Assembly (NCBI GenBank): GCA_949825065.1
Contig: OX463856.1
Coordinates: forward strand, 15,073,757-15,137,756
Length of the DNA stretch: 64,000 nt
DNA from: Odontocerum albicorne
Lineage: Eukaryota > Arthropoda > Insecta > Trichoptera > Odontoceridae
Direction: 5' to 3'
In this document: piece after piece, positions 1-11,792 of the stretch
How positions within the stretch are numbered: the first letter of the stretch is position 1
How the letters are laid out: every line of letters starts with the position of its first letter
The notes under the pieces: generated by a model
Told to the model about the DNA's origin: nothing
The model's database searches: none
Seen by the model: the letters and a program-made list of their open reading frames with translations, nothing else
Made by a program: the position numbers and the translations under genes

Positions 1-1519
1 GATCTGTTGACGATAATGTATGTATATTTGTGGATTAGTTACTTATGTACGAGGGAAGGCTAAAAATAATAATCTTAAACTCTTTAAAATATTTGGCACC
101 GCGATAGTTTTCGCATACTTTATTTACAAACTATCCTTTCATTTCATTTGTCTTTGACATAATTAAACTGCTTTTTTCAATTTGCTTATTTAATATAAGT
201 TAACGCAATCAAATCAAATAATATAAAAAAATACACAAATAAGTCTTTATTAAGGAGTCCAATCCTAAATTTATTTAAAGATATATAAAGATCGATATCT
301 GCAAAGTAAATCCACAAAGTCATTCCGTAACCTACAAAAATTCAGTCACTTACTTTCTGGATATGCCTCGTACTTTTGAACACTCGTATATTATAATTTT
401 TTAGAACGATTTTTTTAATATGGTTGAAATCATTTATGTTCATTATCATGTTATAATAAGATTATTTCTGAAAGAATGTCATCAAAAGTTTCAAACTAAA
501 CATAAAACATATATTTGTTCATAAAGGGATATAAGACAAGATAAATAATTCTCAAGTAAAAATGTTTTTGTGACAGTAAAATATTATATACTTAAAGATA
601 ACAACTAAATTCCTATGCCAGTACTCGTGTATTCCTAAAATACTTAATCTAACTTTCGGAACTAGTTTCAAATTTCAGGATACCAGGGAACTATTCTGCT
701 TATGTAAAGTGTGTATATAAAGGGAAGGGATGTTATATTATTTTGTACCAGGAACCTATTTCTGGTGAAATTACATTGTAATAAAAGGTTACTTGAATGA
801 AAAATTACATTTATTCCCTGGGTAGATCCTGCTTTTTACGGATAAGATGAAAAAGGGTTTACAGTGTTTTGTTCGTAAATGAAAAAAAAAATGGTTTAGA
901 ATTTATAACAAGGCTTAATTAACTCCTCTATTATGTATTTAGTGAATTTATTAACTTTCAAAATTTTCTTGTTATTTATTATACGAGTATATTTATATGA
1001 TTTTCAATTTTTTTTAACACAAATTAACCTCAATATCCATTCTTTTTATCTTTTCTTCGACCTCCTTTTTTCTCAGTTCTATTATAAATAAATCTTTTGT
1101 TTGTTTTCTTTTCGTTACTTCATTGTCTACTTTTAATCTGTGCTTCTATTGTAGTAAGTTTTTTAAACCAATTTTCTTTTTTGTGTAGAACCGAAAAGCT
1201 TCTCACCAAGATTAGCTCAAACTATGTAATTGATGTCTGGTTAGTCGGAAGATATTACCGTACAATTTAATCCTCGTTCGTACAATTAAATAGCAAAATA
1301 AACAAGAAAATATTTAAGCTGACTATGTATGTGCGTTTCATGTATTTTATTTTTGGTTCTTTAAGAACCTTTGGCCCTAAATAGGCTTAACTATACCTCA
1401 TGTTTCTTCCCATAGCCTTGCTAACTATTTTTAATTTTTAGAAGTACTCCATCAACATACACTATTCAAAATTGTAGATTTCCTCTATTAAGGCTTTGGT
1501 GCGCTTTTTCGATCTTATG
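1..1519. other. AT-rich DNA without recognised feature
   Basis: Very A+T-rich sequence with only short open frames on both strands. I see no coding signal, RNA gene or repeat shared with the rest of the window. Confidence 0.6.
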
Positions 1520-1980
1520 CGCTTGTTTACTATTGACACTTCAACTTAGCAATATGATCAATTGCCACTTCAGTCATTCCTTTTTATTTATCTTTCTTGG
1601 TTAAACCAAAATTACTTATCTCTTTGTATAGTGTTACTCTAAGTTTGGCTTAATTTTTAAATCAATTGCCAATTCAATCATTCCTTTTTATATCTCTCTT
1701 GGTTGTACCAAACATGCTTCTCTCTTAATAAAGTGTTACTTTAAGTTTGACTCAATTTTTGTAGCTCTTAGTTTGGCTTCATTCAAACATGCTTCTCTCT
1801 TTGTACAGTCTTACTCTAAATTTGACATAATTTTTCATATGTGCTTATTTACTGTTGATACTTCAACTTTGCAAAATTGTCAATTGCTATTTCAGGCCTT
1901 CCTTTTTATGTCTCTCTTGGTTATACCAAACATGTTTTTCTCTTTGTACAGTCCTACCTTAAGTTTCACTTAATTTTTAT
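1520..1980 (+). repeat. Decayed tandem repeat, unit roughly 100-115 bp
   Basis: A block is repeated imperfectly: TCAATTGCC (near 1558 and 1662, and as TCAATTGCT near 1880), then a TTCCTTTTTAT run, CTCTTGGTT, an ACCAAACATG segment, CTCTTTGTACAGT and TTAAGTTTGACTTAATTTTT. Some blocks are partly deleted, so spacing varies. The 66-residue open frame at 1773-1973 lies inside the repeat and is not a gene. Confidence 0.7.
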
Positions 1981-2317
1981 TTTATAACTCCATGTTTAAA
2001 GCTATTTTAAAAATTATGTGTAAAAAACATTGAATTGATGGAAGGTTACATAGATATAATAAATATCATCAAAAGCATTCCAATCTTTATCAAATTTTCT
2101 TCTGTGTCGTATTCAAAATAAATTGTATTAAAAAAAACATTATCCATCTAACTCGAATTTGCTCCCGTTTTTGAGATTTACGGGCATGCTTGATTAGTGA
2201 GGGCTAAATAGTAAACATACGTGTATGAGGATTTTTTTACGAATTAATTTAACATTTAATTTTACCAGCTAAATTTGTTGGTATTTATAAAAATTATGTC
2301 GTACAATTATTTAAAAT
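1981..2317. other. AT-rich spacer
   Basis: No feature seen; only short open frames. Confidence 0.5.
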
Positions 2318-2425
2318 TCTCGAGGCCTTTTTGGTGGGACACATTTTCCCAACTCGGAGGTTGTGGGTACGGATCCCGTTAGTTAATTTTTTTTAAAAGG
2401 GTTTCAGTTTAATTTTCCTTTTAAA
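2318..2425 (+). mobile_element. SINE-A fragment (head)
   Basis: Degenerate tRNA-like head of the SINE-A family: the CGGAGGTTGTGGGTACG B-box segment, then a T/A run and the family motif GGGTTTCAGTTT. Truncated before the TTGGTTGGAAGAG body motif. Confidence 0.65.
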
Positions 2426-2522
2426 CCTTTTCATTCCAAAATATAAATAATCTTTTTTTAAAATCGTGTTTGCTTTCTTCCTTTACATTCACGTAGTGAA
2501 CCGTTTTGATTTTTTGATATGA

Positions 2523-2563
2523 TTGAGGCAGGTATCTTACCAACTAGGCTACGGATGATGATG
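2523..2563 (-). mobile_element. SINE-A head remnant
   Basis: Short reverse-strand match to the A-box end of SINE-A; ATCTTACCAACTAGGC is the complement of the family's GCCTAGTTGGTAAGAC. The rest of the element is absent. Confidence 0.55.
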
Positions 2564-2759
2564 ATGTTAGTGTTTCATCAAAGATTTTGGTTTTAACTAG
2601 AATTGAAATGCCGGATTTTAAATTTTGATGGAATAACCTCAATTGTCTCACGCTTACTTACAAAAAAATGTGACCTGCATACATCAACAATATAGTAGTC
2701 TCGTAGATAAAAAAAACGTTTACTACAGAAAAGCAAGTAAACTATGTAAAAAATAATGC

Positions 2760-3215
2760 ATTTTCAAAAGGACATAAATATGTATATTGGATTGGCACAA
2801 AGGAACATGGGATATAATAAGGAACATAAATAATACGGGAACACAAGCGTTGTCTATCTGATAATACTTTTTCAGAATTTGTAAACCATATTACAGAGAT
2901 AAATCATAATTTCAATTTTATATACGTCACAAAAGGTATAGAAAACGTTAAATATAAACACATTGGGGAGACACAAAACTATAAGCAAAAATTAAAAGTC
3001 AATCAAATAATGCAAAAACGTTTCACTCCTTTTAAAAATAAACCTTTGAGTCAATACACCATACACACTTTTCATGAACCATGACGCCATTCTGGCAAGC
3101 ATTTTTCTCGTAACAAACCGGAATCATTGGGCCTGAAGAGAGCATCAAGTAAGGAGGTAAACGTGTATTAGTGGAATAATAAAACAGTGTATTATTGAAT
3201 ATTCTATATTAGTGT
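2760..3215 (+). mobile_element. PLE-B copy 1: Penelope-like GIY-YIG C-terminus plus tail
   Basis: Decayed 3' end of a Penelope-like retroelement. The forward strand encodes MYIGLAQRN (the YIG of a GIY-YIG nuclease), then after frame changes EHKRCLSDNTFSEF, VNHITEINHNF and VTKGIENV. These fit the EHK..N.S.FA.H..E.NH..KG arrangement of Penelope C-termini. About 100 bp after the last stop lies a tail at 3109-3215 with CCTGAAGAGAGC, AACGTGTA and TAGTGGAATAATAAAACAG, shared with copies near 18.7 and 62.7 kb. Frames are broken, so the copy is dead. Family assignment rests on motif recall, without alignment. Confidence 0.65.
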
Positions 3216-3675
3216 TTATTAATTTTGCATGCTTTTACATTTTTAGTTTTACAAATGTAATTTATTTTGTTTTATTTATTTATTTATTAATTTTTTCAAA
3301 ACAGGCTTAGCCCAATTACTTTGAAAATACAAAACATCAAAAGAGAAGAAAAATTACAAAGAGGAAAAAAAAAATAAGTTAAAAAATTATATAAAATAAA
3401 AAATAATGCATATGCATACAAACGAGTATATACACACAAACATATTACACACATTTATTCACAGTCATTTAGGTATGTTGATGAGTGCCTTCTAACGTGC
3501 TCAATCTAAGAAGAAAATTTTCTTTTGCTTTTGGTAATGTGATATGAAATATGTCAATATCCGAAGCAGTCCCGTTCAGAAGAGTATATTATTGTAGTTC
3601 ACGGTTAAGTCGAATTAGAACTGAGGATGATAATTAAATGAATTGATGATTATAATGTATTTTAATTTTTTTCAT
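3216..3675. other. AT-rich spacer with TTTA runs
   Basis: Contains a (TTTA)n-like stretch near 3265-3290 followed by a purine-rich segment. No gene or family assignment. Confidence 0.5.
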
Positions 3676-3757
3676 TAAGACGACATCCGTGGTCTAGTTG
3701 ATAAGATACTGGTGTTCCACCTGAGGGTATAGGGTTCGTTCTCAATGATACAAAAAA
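3676..3757 (+). mobile_element. SINE-A head
   Basis: tRNA-like A box (GTGGTCTAGTTGATAAGA) and a weak B box (GGGTTCGTTCTCAA), followed by an A run. The body and tail are missing. Confidence 0.7.
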
Positions 3758-5055
3758 AAATCGTCGGCTTACAATCCTCGCGCGCGCAAGATATTGCGCG
3801 AGTTTTTGCCTATCTACGTGTGGTAGTATTTACAACACGTATAGATTTAACATTGATATTGATAACAAAGTATATTAGATTTTTTTTTAATTTATGGTTT
3901 TTGTGGCATTTAAATTCCATTCACACATGTATCAAGTGCATATATACCACCATGACGTGACCCTTTAGAGTTAGAAAGGGGGGCATATATCTACGTGTTT
4001 GTATCCTTATGCATGGCTATTGTCTCGCCCCCATCCACATATCTCCTCACATATACGAGTACTCTTCTGTTTCTTAAATTTCTAGCCTTTTCCTCACTAA
4101 TGTTTTTTTCCACTTTCTCCTTCCAATCATAACTCGGTACATTTCTTCTTCGCTTTACATTAATTTTAGACACATATAGTTGTTTAGCAACTCATTTTTT
4201 CAATGTGGGTACACCGTAAATATTTTATTTTCTTCATTCAACTTAGTATATCCATCTCAAATAAATAATTAACCTTTATCCGATAATTTCTTACTCCATC
4301 AAACATTGTAATAACAGATATTCTACGCAAAGTGAGCTTATCAGAAAGAGGATATTATTTTTATAAATAACATATACTACACACGTTTTAATAATACAGT
4401 GCAATTTCTAAATGAAAACATCTTATCGAAATAATTTCAACTTACAATACAACTGAAAGAAATATATATTTACGGTAAAATCAAAACAAATCCTGTACTT
4501 GTTTTTTGTTTCAGGTAAGTTTTATTTTCCTTGAAGAGCATCACAAAACACATGAATAAAAAGGTCTTTATTCGCCCTTTTTCCATTATCCTTGGCTAAA
4601 GGTGAGTAAGTGTGTATTATTTAGATTAGTTACCCATCCCTTCATACGTACTCGTTGAACGTTGACAAGGGGAAGGACAAAGGTGACATGACATACTCAA
4701 ATAAGCTGGACTGTACATCTGGAGGCCCGTAGCATGTATTTGCCAGTTTGAAATTTCTATCGAGTGTCCTCTGTAAAAATATCTAAGCAATTGAAGTTTT
4801 GGACATTCAGATGTTGTACATCCCCACGGTGATCTCTACATTACGCTTTATTTAATGATCGGAATTAAGCGTGTGGTTTAAGACTTTTGATGATCAATGA
4901 GCATCAAGACTGGTACAAATTGGTAAGTATATATTTTAGAAGACAATTATGGGTTCGTATTCTACCTACCGTAAAACTTATTAAATGATTTTTTAAATAT
5001 TCAATATATGAATTGATTAAACTGTATCACCCCCAAATAATTAATCTCTGCCTTT
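3758..5055. other. Anonymous sequence
   Basis: No recognised gene or repeat over about 1.3 kb. Open frames of 60-71 residues on both strands show no recognisable motif. Confidence 0.5.
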
Positions 5056-5059
5056 GTTG

Positions 5060-5400
5060 TCATAGTTGTTGGGCCTCATAATCGAGGTTTCGCTTTTCAT
5101 TCCAGCATCCATTCAGTTGGAAAGCAAAGCTGTACCATGGAGTTTTTGTTTGTTTCTTATTTCTTCTGCTTTAAGTTAGTGAGCCGTTGTATACTAGCAT
5201 ACTCATCGAGCAAACCGTTATACTGGATCTGATGGCAAAATGAAGTGATAGGATCGGAAAACATTGGTATGTTTCCTAATTTAAAAAAAAATAATAGATA
5301 TGACCGAAGTTATTTGAAATTGATTGTACAGCGCAGGGTTCAAACCAGTGACATACCGCACGAAAGTTTAGTGCGTTACGGCGCAGCGATGCATCTCAAA
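5060..5400 (-). mobile_element. SINE-B, near full length
   Basis: Reverse-strand copy of SINE-B. The tRNA-like head lies at the right end: complement of GCGTTACGGCGCAGC, with a B box seen as GGGTTCAAACC. The body carries the GGATCTGATGG segment and the left end has the family's TTGGGCCTCATAATCGAG tail segment. Non-coding. Confidence 0.85.
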
Positions 5401-5855
5401 ATCTCAGTAATATTCATCCGACAATATGTTGAACCATCAATTAAATTTGATCAAGCTTACGCAAATCCTTGATAAGAAAAGCGATTTCGATACCCGCTGA
5501 ATTAGAAAAATAACTAAAAGTAGGAAAACACAGTGCTAGTTTGATAACCGTGATCTATCATACATAACATATAATTCTAGTGCAGTCGCGATGACTTTCC
5601 GCTTCCAAAAACCAATTCGTCAAAAAAAACTATACTACAAAGGTTTATTTTTTTTAAATAAAACGCAAAAAATGATAAGAAGCTGAGAGCATATTAAATA
5701 AATTCTATAAGTTAATTGGCTTTGTTTAAGATTAAAACGATTTTTTTAACTAAATAAATATTGTACAAAACAGATAAAACAGAAACAGAACAGTACTAAT
5801 CAACATAAAAACGTCTTCATGTTACAATAGTTTTATACAGAAAGATCACTCTTTA

Positions 5856-6075
5856 ATGACCTCTGTGACTTAGTTGGTAAGGCGTCTGTCTTGCGACCTG
5901 GAGGTTGTGGGTTTGATTTCTGCTGGAACCCAGTTGTTGTTTAAGAAAAAAAATAAAGGTTTCCAGTTTGGGTTTCACTTACGGCCTCATAAACATCTTT
6001 TTGGTTGGCTGGAGGAAGCTGCCATACGACAATAATCCTATTAGGTTGTACTGTATACAAGGAAAATGTTATACA
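5856..6075 (+). mobile_element. SINE-A, near full length
   Basis: A box GTGACTTAGTTGGTAAGGC, B-box region GGAGGTTGTGGGTTTGATT, linker GCTGGAACCCAG, body TTTCACTTACGGCC and TTGGTTGGCTGGAGGAAG, then the AGGTTGTACTGTATACAAGG tail. This order defines the family in this window. Confidence 0.85.
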
Positions 6076-6265
6076 TGATTTGTTCGGGTGCTGCTATAGT
6101 TTCCAGACTTGTTTAATGTTTGTGGGTTCGAGTCCAAAGCTAGAGCGCTCTTGAAAAGAGTTTGCATTTTAAATGGCGCTTTGTAAAGTTGTAATTTGAA
6201 TTGGTTAGAATGTTATTGCCAAAACAAAAGGAAAATTTATTATCATAGATAAATTCTAAATGAGT

Positions 6266-6603
6266 CGTCACTGTTGGTCCTAGTAGTTGAGGATTCCTTC
6301 GTTATTCCAACATTAATTTAATTGTAAAGTGAAGCAGTGCCGTGGAGCTTGTTTTAAGTGAGTGAGTTGTTGAACACTAGTAAACTCACTGGCTACACCG
6401 CTGTACTGGATCCGATGGCACACTGAAGTGAGATCATCGGAGCACATCGGCATGTTATTTTTAATAATATATATGATCGTAGACATGGGTATCTTTTTAC
6501 TCCTGAATGAATGTAATTCAAGGGTAGTAGCACAGCGTGGGGTTCGAACCGATGACCTTCCGCATAAAGGCTCAGTGCGTTACCGCGCGACTATACACCT
6601 CAT
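6266..6603 (-). mobile_element. SINE-B, near full length
   Basis: Tail at left (GTTGGTCCTAGTAGTTGAGG), body with TGTACTGGATCCGATGGC, and tRNA-like head at right (GGGTTCGAACC B box, complement of the GTAACGCACTG A-box region). Confidence 0.88.
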
Positions 6604-7544
6604 CTAAAAAAACATCACTCATCTCTTTAAATAATTTAATATACGAAACGGCAATTGATTGCCGTTGAGTTGACATAATGAAAAAAAAGTGGTCAATAAA
6701 TTCTCGCTTGTTAAATGATTAATGTAAGTTAATCAAGTTAAAATTAATTGACATTTTTTTAAACCAAATTAATAATCAAGCAACGTTTGTGTTAAATATT
6801 TTTGGTCACAACACAAGTGGCCTAGAAAGTAAGTAATTATTTTTGAGTAATTTCTTGCTGTTCATTTTAACCCCACAAATGATAATCAAATAAAAATGTA
6901 AATGCTAGTAATGTGGCTTTAAAGCTGAGAGTTGCGAACCACTGTTAGTTGCGGACTCTGATGAGAACGAAAGAGAAGATAAACAAAAGTTTAAAAGCTC
7001 TTTATTATGAAACCTGAGTACATATCATGTGCCTCCGCACGTTTTCTGTACGAACAAAAAGGTATTTTGATTACGTCAAAATGATGCGGTACAAAAAAAA
7101 GCCCAATCCTTTCAAAACGAGTAAGCTATTTTTACTTTTAAGTTTATATGGTGCCTCGGGATATAAACGGCTTGGCGTTGGATGTATTAAAGAGTTCTCG
7201 GCCTCATTAATCGAGCTTTTAGAACGGAACTCGCACTTTGTTGATTGGTTATAATAAGGTAGTGAAATAATTTGTTTGAAGAAGCCATTTTATGGTTAAA
7301 CATCTGTCACCCATAAAGCATTACAAAAATAATAAAGAGCTATCAAAAAGTTAGATTTTAATTAAAAAAAATGGAGTTACGAGTATATAAATTGAAAACA
7401 ACGATTCTTATTTCGTATAATCCCTTAAATATATTTGAATTGATTATTTTGACATATGAAAGAGCGTGGTTCCGAGACAACATTGTTTTCAGACCCTGTA
7501 TTCGAGCCTTTGTGTTTAGACCCACTGGGCTAGGACACGGAACT
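6604..7544. other. Anonymous sequence
   Basis: Nothing recognised. The 75-residue frame at 7027-7254 has no family match I know. Confidence 0.5.
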
Positions 7545-7870
7545 TGCAGTTTTTTACTTCTTCTTCTTGGTATCGGTCGTATGACCTGTTTGTGACGGTG
7601 GGCTGTCCTGAGATGATGACGTCCAGCTGTCCTTCCATCTTTTCGGCGTCCTTCCTGGCAATCTCCTGCTGCTAGGGTTTTCAGTCTTAGCAATTTTCGT
7701 ATCCTCCATGCGGTCTACATGCTCCCTCCAAAAGCGCCTTCTGCTTTTTCCCCCCCTCACTATGTCTTCATCGCAGGCAGAACTCTTAGAGGTCGGATCA
7801 GAAATGAGACGATAAAGTCTGTCTGTGGTGTTGAAGACATAGTTCTTTACTGTGTTTGTAAAACTTTCGC
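7545..7870 (-). pseudogene. LINE-4 C-terminal fragment
   Basis: The reverse strand encodes a 106-residue open frame containing SRRRFWREHVDRMEDTKIAK, then SSRRLPGRTPKRWKDSWTSS and a GAA/AAG-rich end. A W-REH-RM segment followed by RRxPGRxPKRW is the usual C-terminal tail of insect non-LTR reverse transcriptases beyond the RT domain. No RT catalytic box remains, so this is a 5'-truncated remnant. It ends in a (GAA)n-like tail. A second copy of the family lies at 30270-30443. Confidence 0.75.
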
Positions 7871-7936
7871 ACATAAATATGCAATCGCACTCACATACGT
7901 TAAGCGCACCAAGGGAACTTTTATCGGAGTGAATAT

Positions 7937-8025
7937 TTGATTTCGGGTATCATCGGGAATCGAACCCCGAACCTACGGATATAATTATACTTATCGACTT
8001 ATCAATTATACCACGGAGGTCGACA
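7937..8025 (-). mobile_element. SINE-A head
   Basis: Reverse-strand head only: the B box as GGGAATCGAACCCCGAACC and the A-box complement ending ACCACGGAGGTCG. Body and tail are missing. Confidence 0.7.
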
Positions 8026-8291
8026 CTTTACTACAAATGTGTTTTTGTGTTCATCAATAATTTGAAATTTGGTTAGTTTATATACTAAGAACTTTATAAA
8101 TATTTGGAACGGAGTCTTAGGGAAGAAAAATATGAAAGCTGGGAACCATGAAGCCAATGAAATTCAAGTTTTCGAAATCTTAGACATTTGTTTGCTCATC
8201 TTGCTGTCTCTAACTAAAGTTGCCGATACAAGGAATGGACAAAGCACGAAGAACTTGAACTTTCAGCTTTTGGTTACTTTTGTTTAAGTCT

Positions 8292-8437
8292 TAAGACATG
8301 ACCTAGATGGTTGGATTGGATTGCAGGTTGGATTCCGTTGGTACCAGATTTTTTTATTTACGGTCTCTAGAGTCCTTTCTGGTTGGTTGGAAAAAAAGTC
8401 ATATGATAATAAACCCGCCTAGTAGTACAGTTCACGA
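8292..8437 (+). mobile_element. SINE-A, head-deleted copy
   Basis: Remnant with a shortened head (GACCTAGATGGTTGGATTG) joined to the body motif CTTTCTGGTTGGTTGGAA, then AATAAACCCGCC and a degenerate tail. Confidence 0.6.
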
Positions 8438-8516
8438 AGTAAGTGTAATCATAATTGAAATATCAAAAAGGAGACATTTTAATTGCATAACCCAAGTTTT
8501 TAGAACACACTCAAAC

Positions 8517-8625
8517 TTCGTGGCGTAGCTGTTAGAAACATACCTATTTCCATTTCGGGGGTTTAAGGTTCGATTCCGGGTGGATACTGATTAAATAGGG
8601 TCAGTCTGGTTTTAACATAATATCT
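8517..8625 (+). mobile_element. SINE-A head
   Basis: A-box-like GTGGCGTAGCTGTTAG and B box AAGGTTCGATTCCGG, then TCAGTCTGGTTTT. Truncated after the linker. Confidence 0.65.
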
Positions 8626-8744
8626 TGATTTAAACCAAACATGCATTGTTTTTATTTAAGGGTGTATTTTAAATATTCGAATTTGACAGGATGGACAATG
8701 AAACTAAAGCAGACTACAAAAATCTAAACATATCGAAAATCTAA

Positions 8745-8940
8745 ACCTTAGTGTCCTAATTGACAAGACGTCAGTCTTTAATCCCAAGAGTTGCTGGTTT
8801 GATTTCCCGTTATTTATATAGGGTTCCAGTTTGTTTTTCACTTAAGGTCTCTTGAACACCTTTCTGTTTTGTTGGAAGAAATTGCCGTATAACAACAAAC
8901 TCACCAGGTTACACAACAAAATTGTGCAAAAATGTATTTT
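8745..8940 (+). mobile_element. SINE-A, near full length
   Basis: A box GTGTCCTAATTGACAAGACG, B box TGGTTTGATTTCCCG, GGGTTCCAGTTTG, TTTTCACTTAAGGTCTC, TTGTTGGAAGAAATTGCC, AAACTCACCAGGTT and a short CA/AT tail. Confidence 0.8.
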
Positions 8941-9424
8941 AATACTAGCTAAAGCCGGATTTCGGTTGGATTTGCTGTTTTAGAAGTGCTTTAATCACTG
9001 TTGTACAAAATTTTACTTACCCAAAATTCATGTTTTGACTTTTTGTTTACGCGAATTTTGTCTAGAGGAAAAGGATTTAAAATATATGTTTTAATTTTAT
9101 AATCGTGACGTTTTACTACTTTATGTTTTTCATTTTCAAATTTCGATGATTGAATGCCAAATAACATTTCAACTCCTTTAGTCTTTTTGTATATCCCGAG
9201 GCCTAAATTAATATCAAATATTTTAGATGACACATTTCAAAACAATATTTTTTTCTATGTTAAAATATTCTCTATTGTAATAGTTTAGTAAACTTTATTT
9301 TAACATTCATTTAAGAAATACTTAGATTTTAATTTAATCAGTTTATGTACAAATGTTTAATTTTTTTTTATGTTAAACGTGAAATTAATGAACCAAACAA
9401 CATAAATATTTTTTAAGAAGACCC
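8941..9424. other. AT-rich spacer
   Basis: Very AT-rich. The 80-residue reverse frame at 8991-9233 is unrecognised and probably chance. Confidence 0.5.
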
Positions 9425-9905
9425 CAACATTATTTTACTATCAACTTTGAAGTATGTGAGTGAAACGTGGATAGAGAAAAATACTGAAATGAGTTAAATG
9501 AATGCTGTTGAAATTTAGAAGAATATATTAGTTGACAATGTATGACAGAATATGTAATGAATTGATCAGGAATGAATATAAATAAAAGTGTTAAATAAGA
9601 CGAAAAAGAGTAATCTGAGTGGTTTGGGCACATGAAACTATTTAACGGAGAAAGACGAATAAAACAAATATGTAATGCAAATGTGAGTGGAAGGAATGGT
9701 GTAGGAATTCCATGGAAAGAGTGGTTGGATCAAATTAATGATATTTTGAATGAAAGAAAAATAAGACGTTAGCGAAATCGTAGGAATTGTATGAGAAGGT
9801 GTAGGAATGAGGAAGAGGCGAAATATCTTATTCGTTAAAGACAATTCTGGCGCATTGTTCACTCTTCCTTTGAAAGCAGGGAAATGGCTTGAGGGTAAGT
9901 ATGTA
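9425..9905 (+). pseudogene. LINE-2 C-terminal fragment
   Basis: Forward-strand remnant of the most abundant LINE here. Readable pieces, with frameshifts and stops, include YVSETWIEK (the Y-G-E-TW region after the RT domain), WFGHMKLFNGERRIKQI, then WLDQINDILNERK and RNCMRRCRNEEEAKY. It ends with the family's GGGAAATGGC segment. Function when intact would be reverse transcription; this copy keeps no catalytic residues. Confidence 0.75.
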
Positions 9906-10004
9906 CTAAATGTACAAATGTTTAATATCTAATTTAATTATGTTATTTTATGTTATATGTCAATTTAGTTCTTTTATATTTGAATATTTATTTATTCTTT
10001 ACAT

Positions 10005-10275
10005 TGTAAAATAATCTGACAGACTCATGTCCAGGCGTCAATTTCCTCCAACCAGCCAGACAAAAGTTAATAAAGAAAGTTGTTTCGTCGCAAAAAATAT
10101 TGAAATATTTATTCACTTTTGTAAAATTCCCCAACTTTTGTACTTTTGTAAAATTCGTATATAGTGAATATGAAGTATCATCAATCAATGGAAAAATGGG
10201 ATGGTGGAGAGGAACGCAAAATCAGAAATGAGATGAGTTATGTTACTGACCTGAAATTAAGAGTTTTTTCAGTCG
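10005..10275. repeat. SINE-A-like end and LINE-2 3'-flank-like repeat
   Basis: Begins with a reverse SINE-A-like CCAACCAGCCAGACAAAAGTT. It continues with sequence also found near 46.66-46.92 kb and 37.15-37.25 kb (GAAATGAGA..., TGACCTGAAATTAAGAGTTTTT, then a TTTTTAAAACATGCCAATG end). The association with LINE-2 ends suggests a 3' untranslated region or a linked repeat. Confidence 0.45.
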
Positions 10276-10299
10276 CTTTTTAAAACATGCCAATGCCAC

Positions 10300-10690
10300 A
10301 ATGTTTATTACATACATACACACCATTGCACCATTTACCTGTTGGGGTAGGCAGAGGGGACAGAATGCCGTAGTTTCCTAACTCGATTCACATCCTTAGC
10401 CTGTCCACATCCATACACATTCTCATACAACCTCTATGATTTCTCGAACTTTCTACTTTTCTTTGTTTCAGAATATCATTTACTTAATCCAACCATACTT
10501 TCCTTGGTCTTCTTCTCATACGCCTTCCATTAACATCTGCACTATCTGTCGACTTAGGCGTTCTTTTTTCATGCGTTCTACATGTCCAAACTATCTCAAC
10601 CTACTCTTATTCCTCTTACTTAACACATTGGCCTTAATTTAACATTCATTCCTTATCACTTCATTCTGTATTCTGTCATAAATTATCACT
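10300..10690 (-). pseudogene. LINE-2 C-terminal/3' fragment
   Basis: Reverse-strand copy of the same LINE-2 region. The forward strand shows the complement of the 3' motif as TGTTGGGGTAGGCAGAGG. Further in lie the complements of the segments for RGRPRKVWLDQVNDIL and RMNEE. Several stops and frameshifts. It faces the 9.4-9.9 kb copy. Confidence 0.75.
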
Positions 10691-10701
10691 TTATATATTA
10701 G

Positions 10702-10916
10702 ACGACCGACGTGGCCTAGTTGGTAAGATGCTTGTCTCCCAACTCGAATATTTCGGGTTCGATTCCAGTTGGAACCAAGATTATTCAAAAAAGATTCCAG
10801 TCAGGTTTTCACTAAAGCTCGCTTTGGAATCTTTCTGGTTGGTTGGAAGATATTGTCACATGGTAATATGTCCACCAGGTTGTATTTTTTACAACAAAAA
10901 TGTTGTATAATACAAT
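10702..10916 (+). mobile_element. SINE-A, full length
   Basis: Good copy: A box GTGGCCTAGTTGGTAAGATG, B box GGGTTCGATTCCAG, GATTCCAGTCAGGTTTTCAC, CTTTCTGGTTGGTTGGAAG, a CACCAGGTTGTA segment, and a TACAACAAAAATG tail with (ATACA)-like sequence. Confidence 0.88.
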
Positions 10917-11568
10917 TATATAGAAATGTTTATATAGTAAATATTTAAAAGTTTCAAATGTCCTTTTTGCTATATTCTCATGTATATCTTTTTGCTATAC
11001 AGCCAGTATAGTGTCAAAAAACATTAGTTGCTTAAATTATAAAAAAAATGAATACTTTTAATTAATCAAAATGTGATAATGCATTTTTATTTAACTGAAC
11101 ATTGATTGATTTACTTTTGCTTGGAGTATCATCATCCTAGCAATTAAATTGAGACAAGAAATATGATTGTAAAATCACCCAGTAGAACAAAGATGTAAGA
11201 AATAAATTCGGGACAGTCTTTGAAATTTTGTCTCAGAAATTGTCAAATTTTCGTTATTGTGGCATGCCTTGGGGGTTGAAATATACATATATACATGCGG
11301 TCAGGGCCACTGCGCATATGTGATCTAGGTTGCGGACAAGCGGATTCCCTCCTCAGCATATGAAGCGAGTTGCAAACGGCTGACCACGTCATAAATAGAT
11401 GCCCAACATATTCATGAAACCTCACAGGAATTAACCATGAAATACACACTCGTAGAAGAGCTGCTAACTAAAGACAACAGCTTTAAAATAACCTTAGTGC
11501 TTTATAATTTGCAATCATCCAATTTATATTTCTCCACTCTATTAAGGTTTCTTTTTTTTCATTTGGTA
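10917..11568. other. Anonymous sequence
   Basis: AT-rich, with a more G+C-rich island at about 11260-11420. The 68-residue reverse frame at 11243-11449 is unrecognised. Confidence 0.5.
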
Positions 11569-11792
11569 CTCTCCATGGTCTAGTTGTTGATACGCTTGTC
11601 TCCCAGCCTAGAGGTTACGGATTCGATTACCACTGTAATCCGGATTTTTTGAAAATGGCATATTTTCTAGGTTTCATTTAAGGCCTTTCAAAAGTATTTC
11701 TGATTGGTTGGAAGAGATTACCACATTGCAATAAACTCACCAGGTTGTACTGTAATATATACAACGAAAGTATATTGTATAGTATTGTATTA
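11569..11792 (+). mobile_element. SINE-A, full length, tail-to-tail with the next copy
   Basis: A box CATGGTCTAGTTGTTGATACG, B box ACGGATTCGATTACCAC, GATTGGTTGGAAGAGATTAC, ACTCACCAGGTTGTACTG, then ACAACGAAAGTATATTG. The AT tail runs straight into the tail of an opposite-strand copy. Confidence 0.85.
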
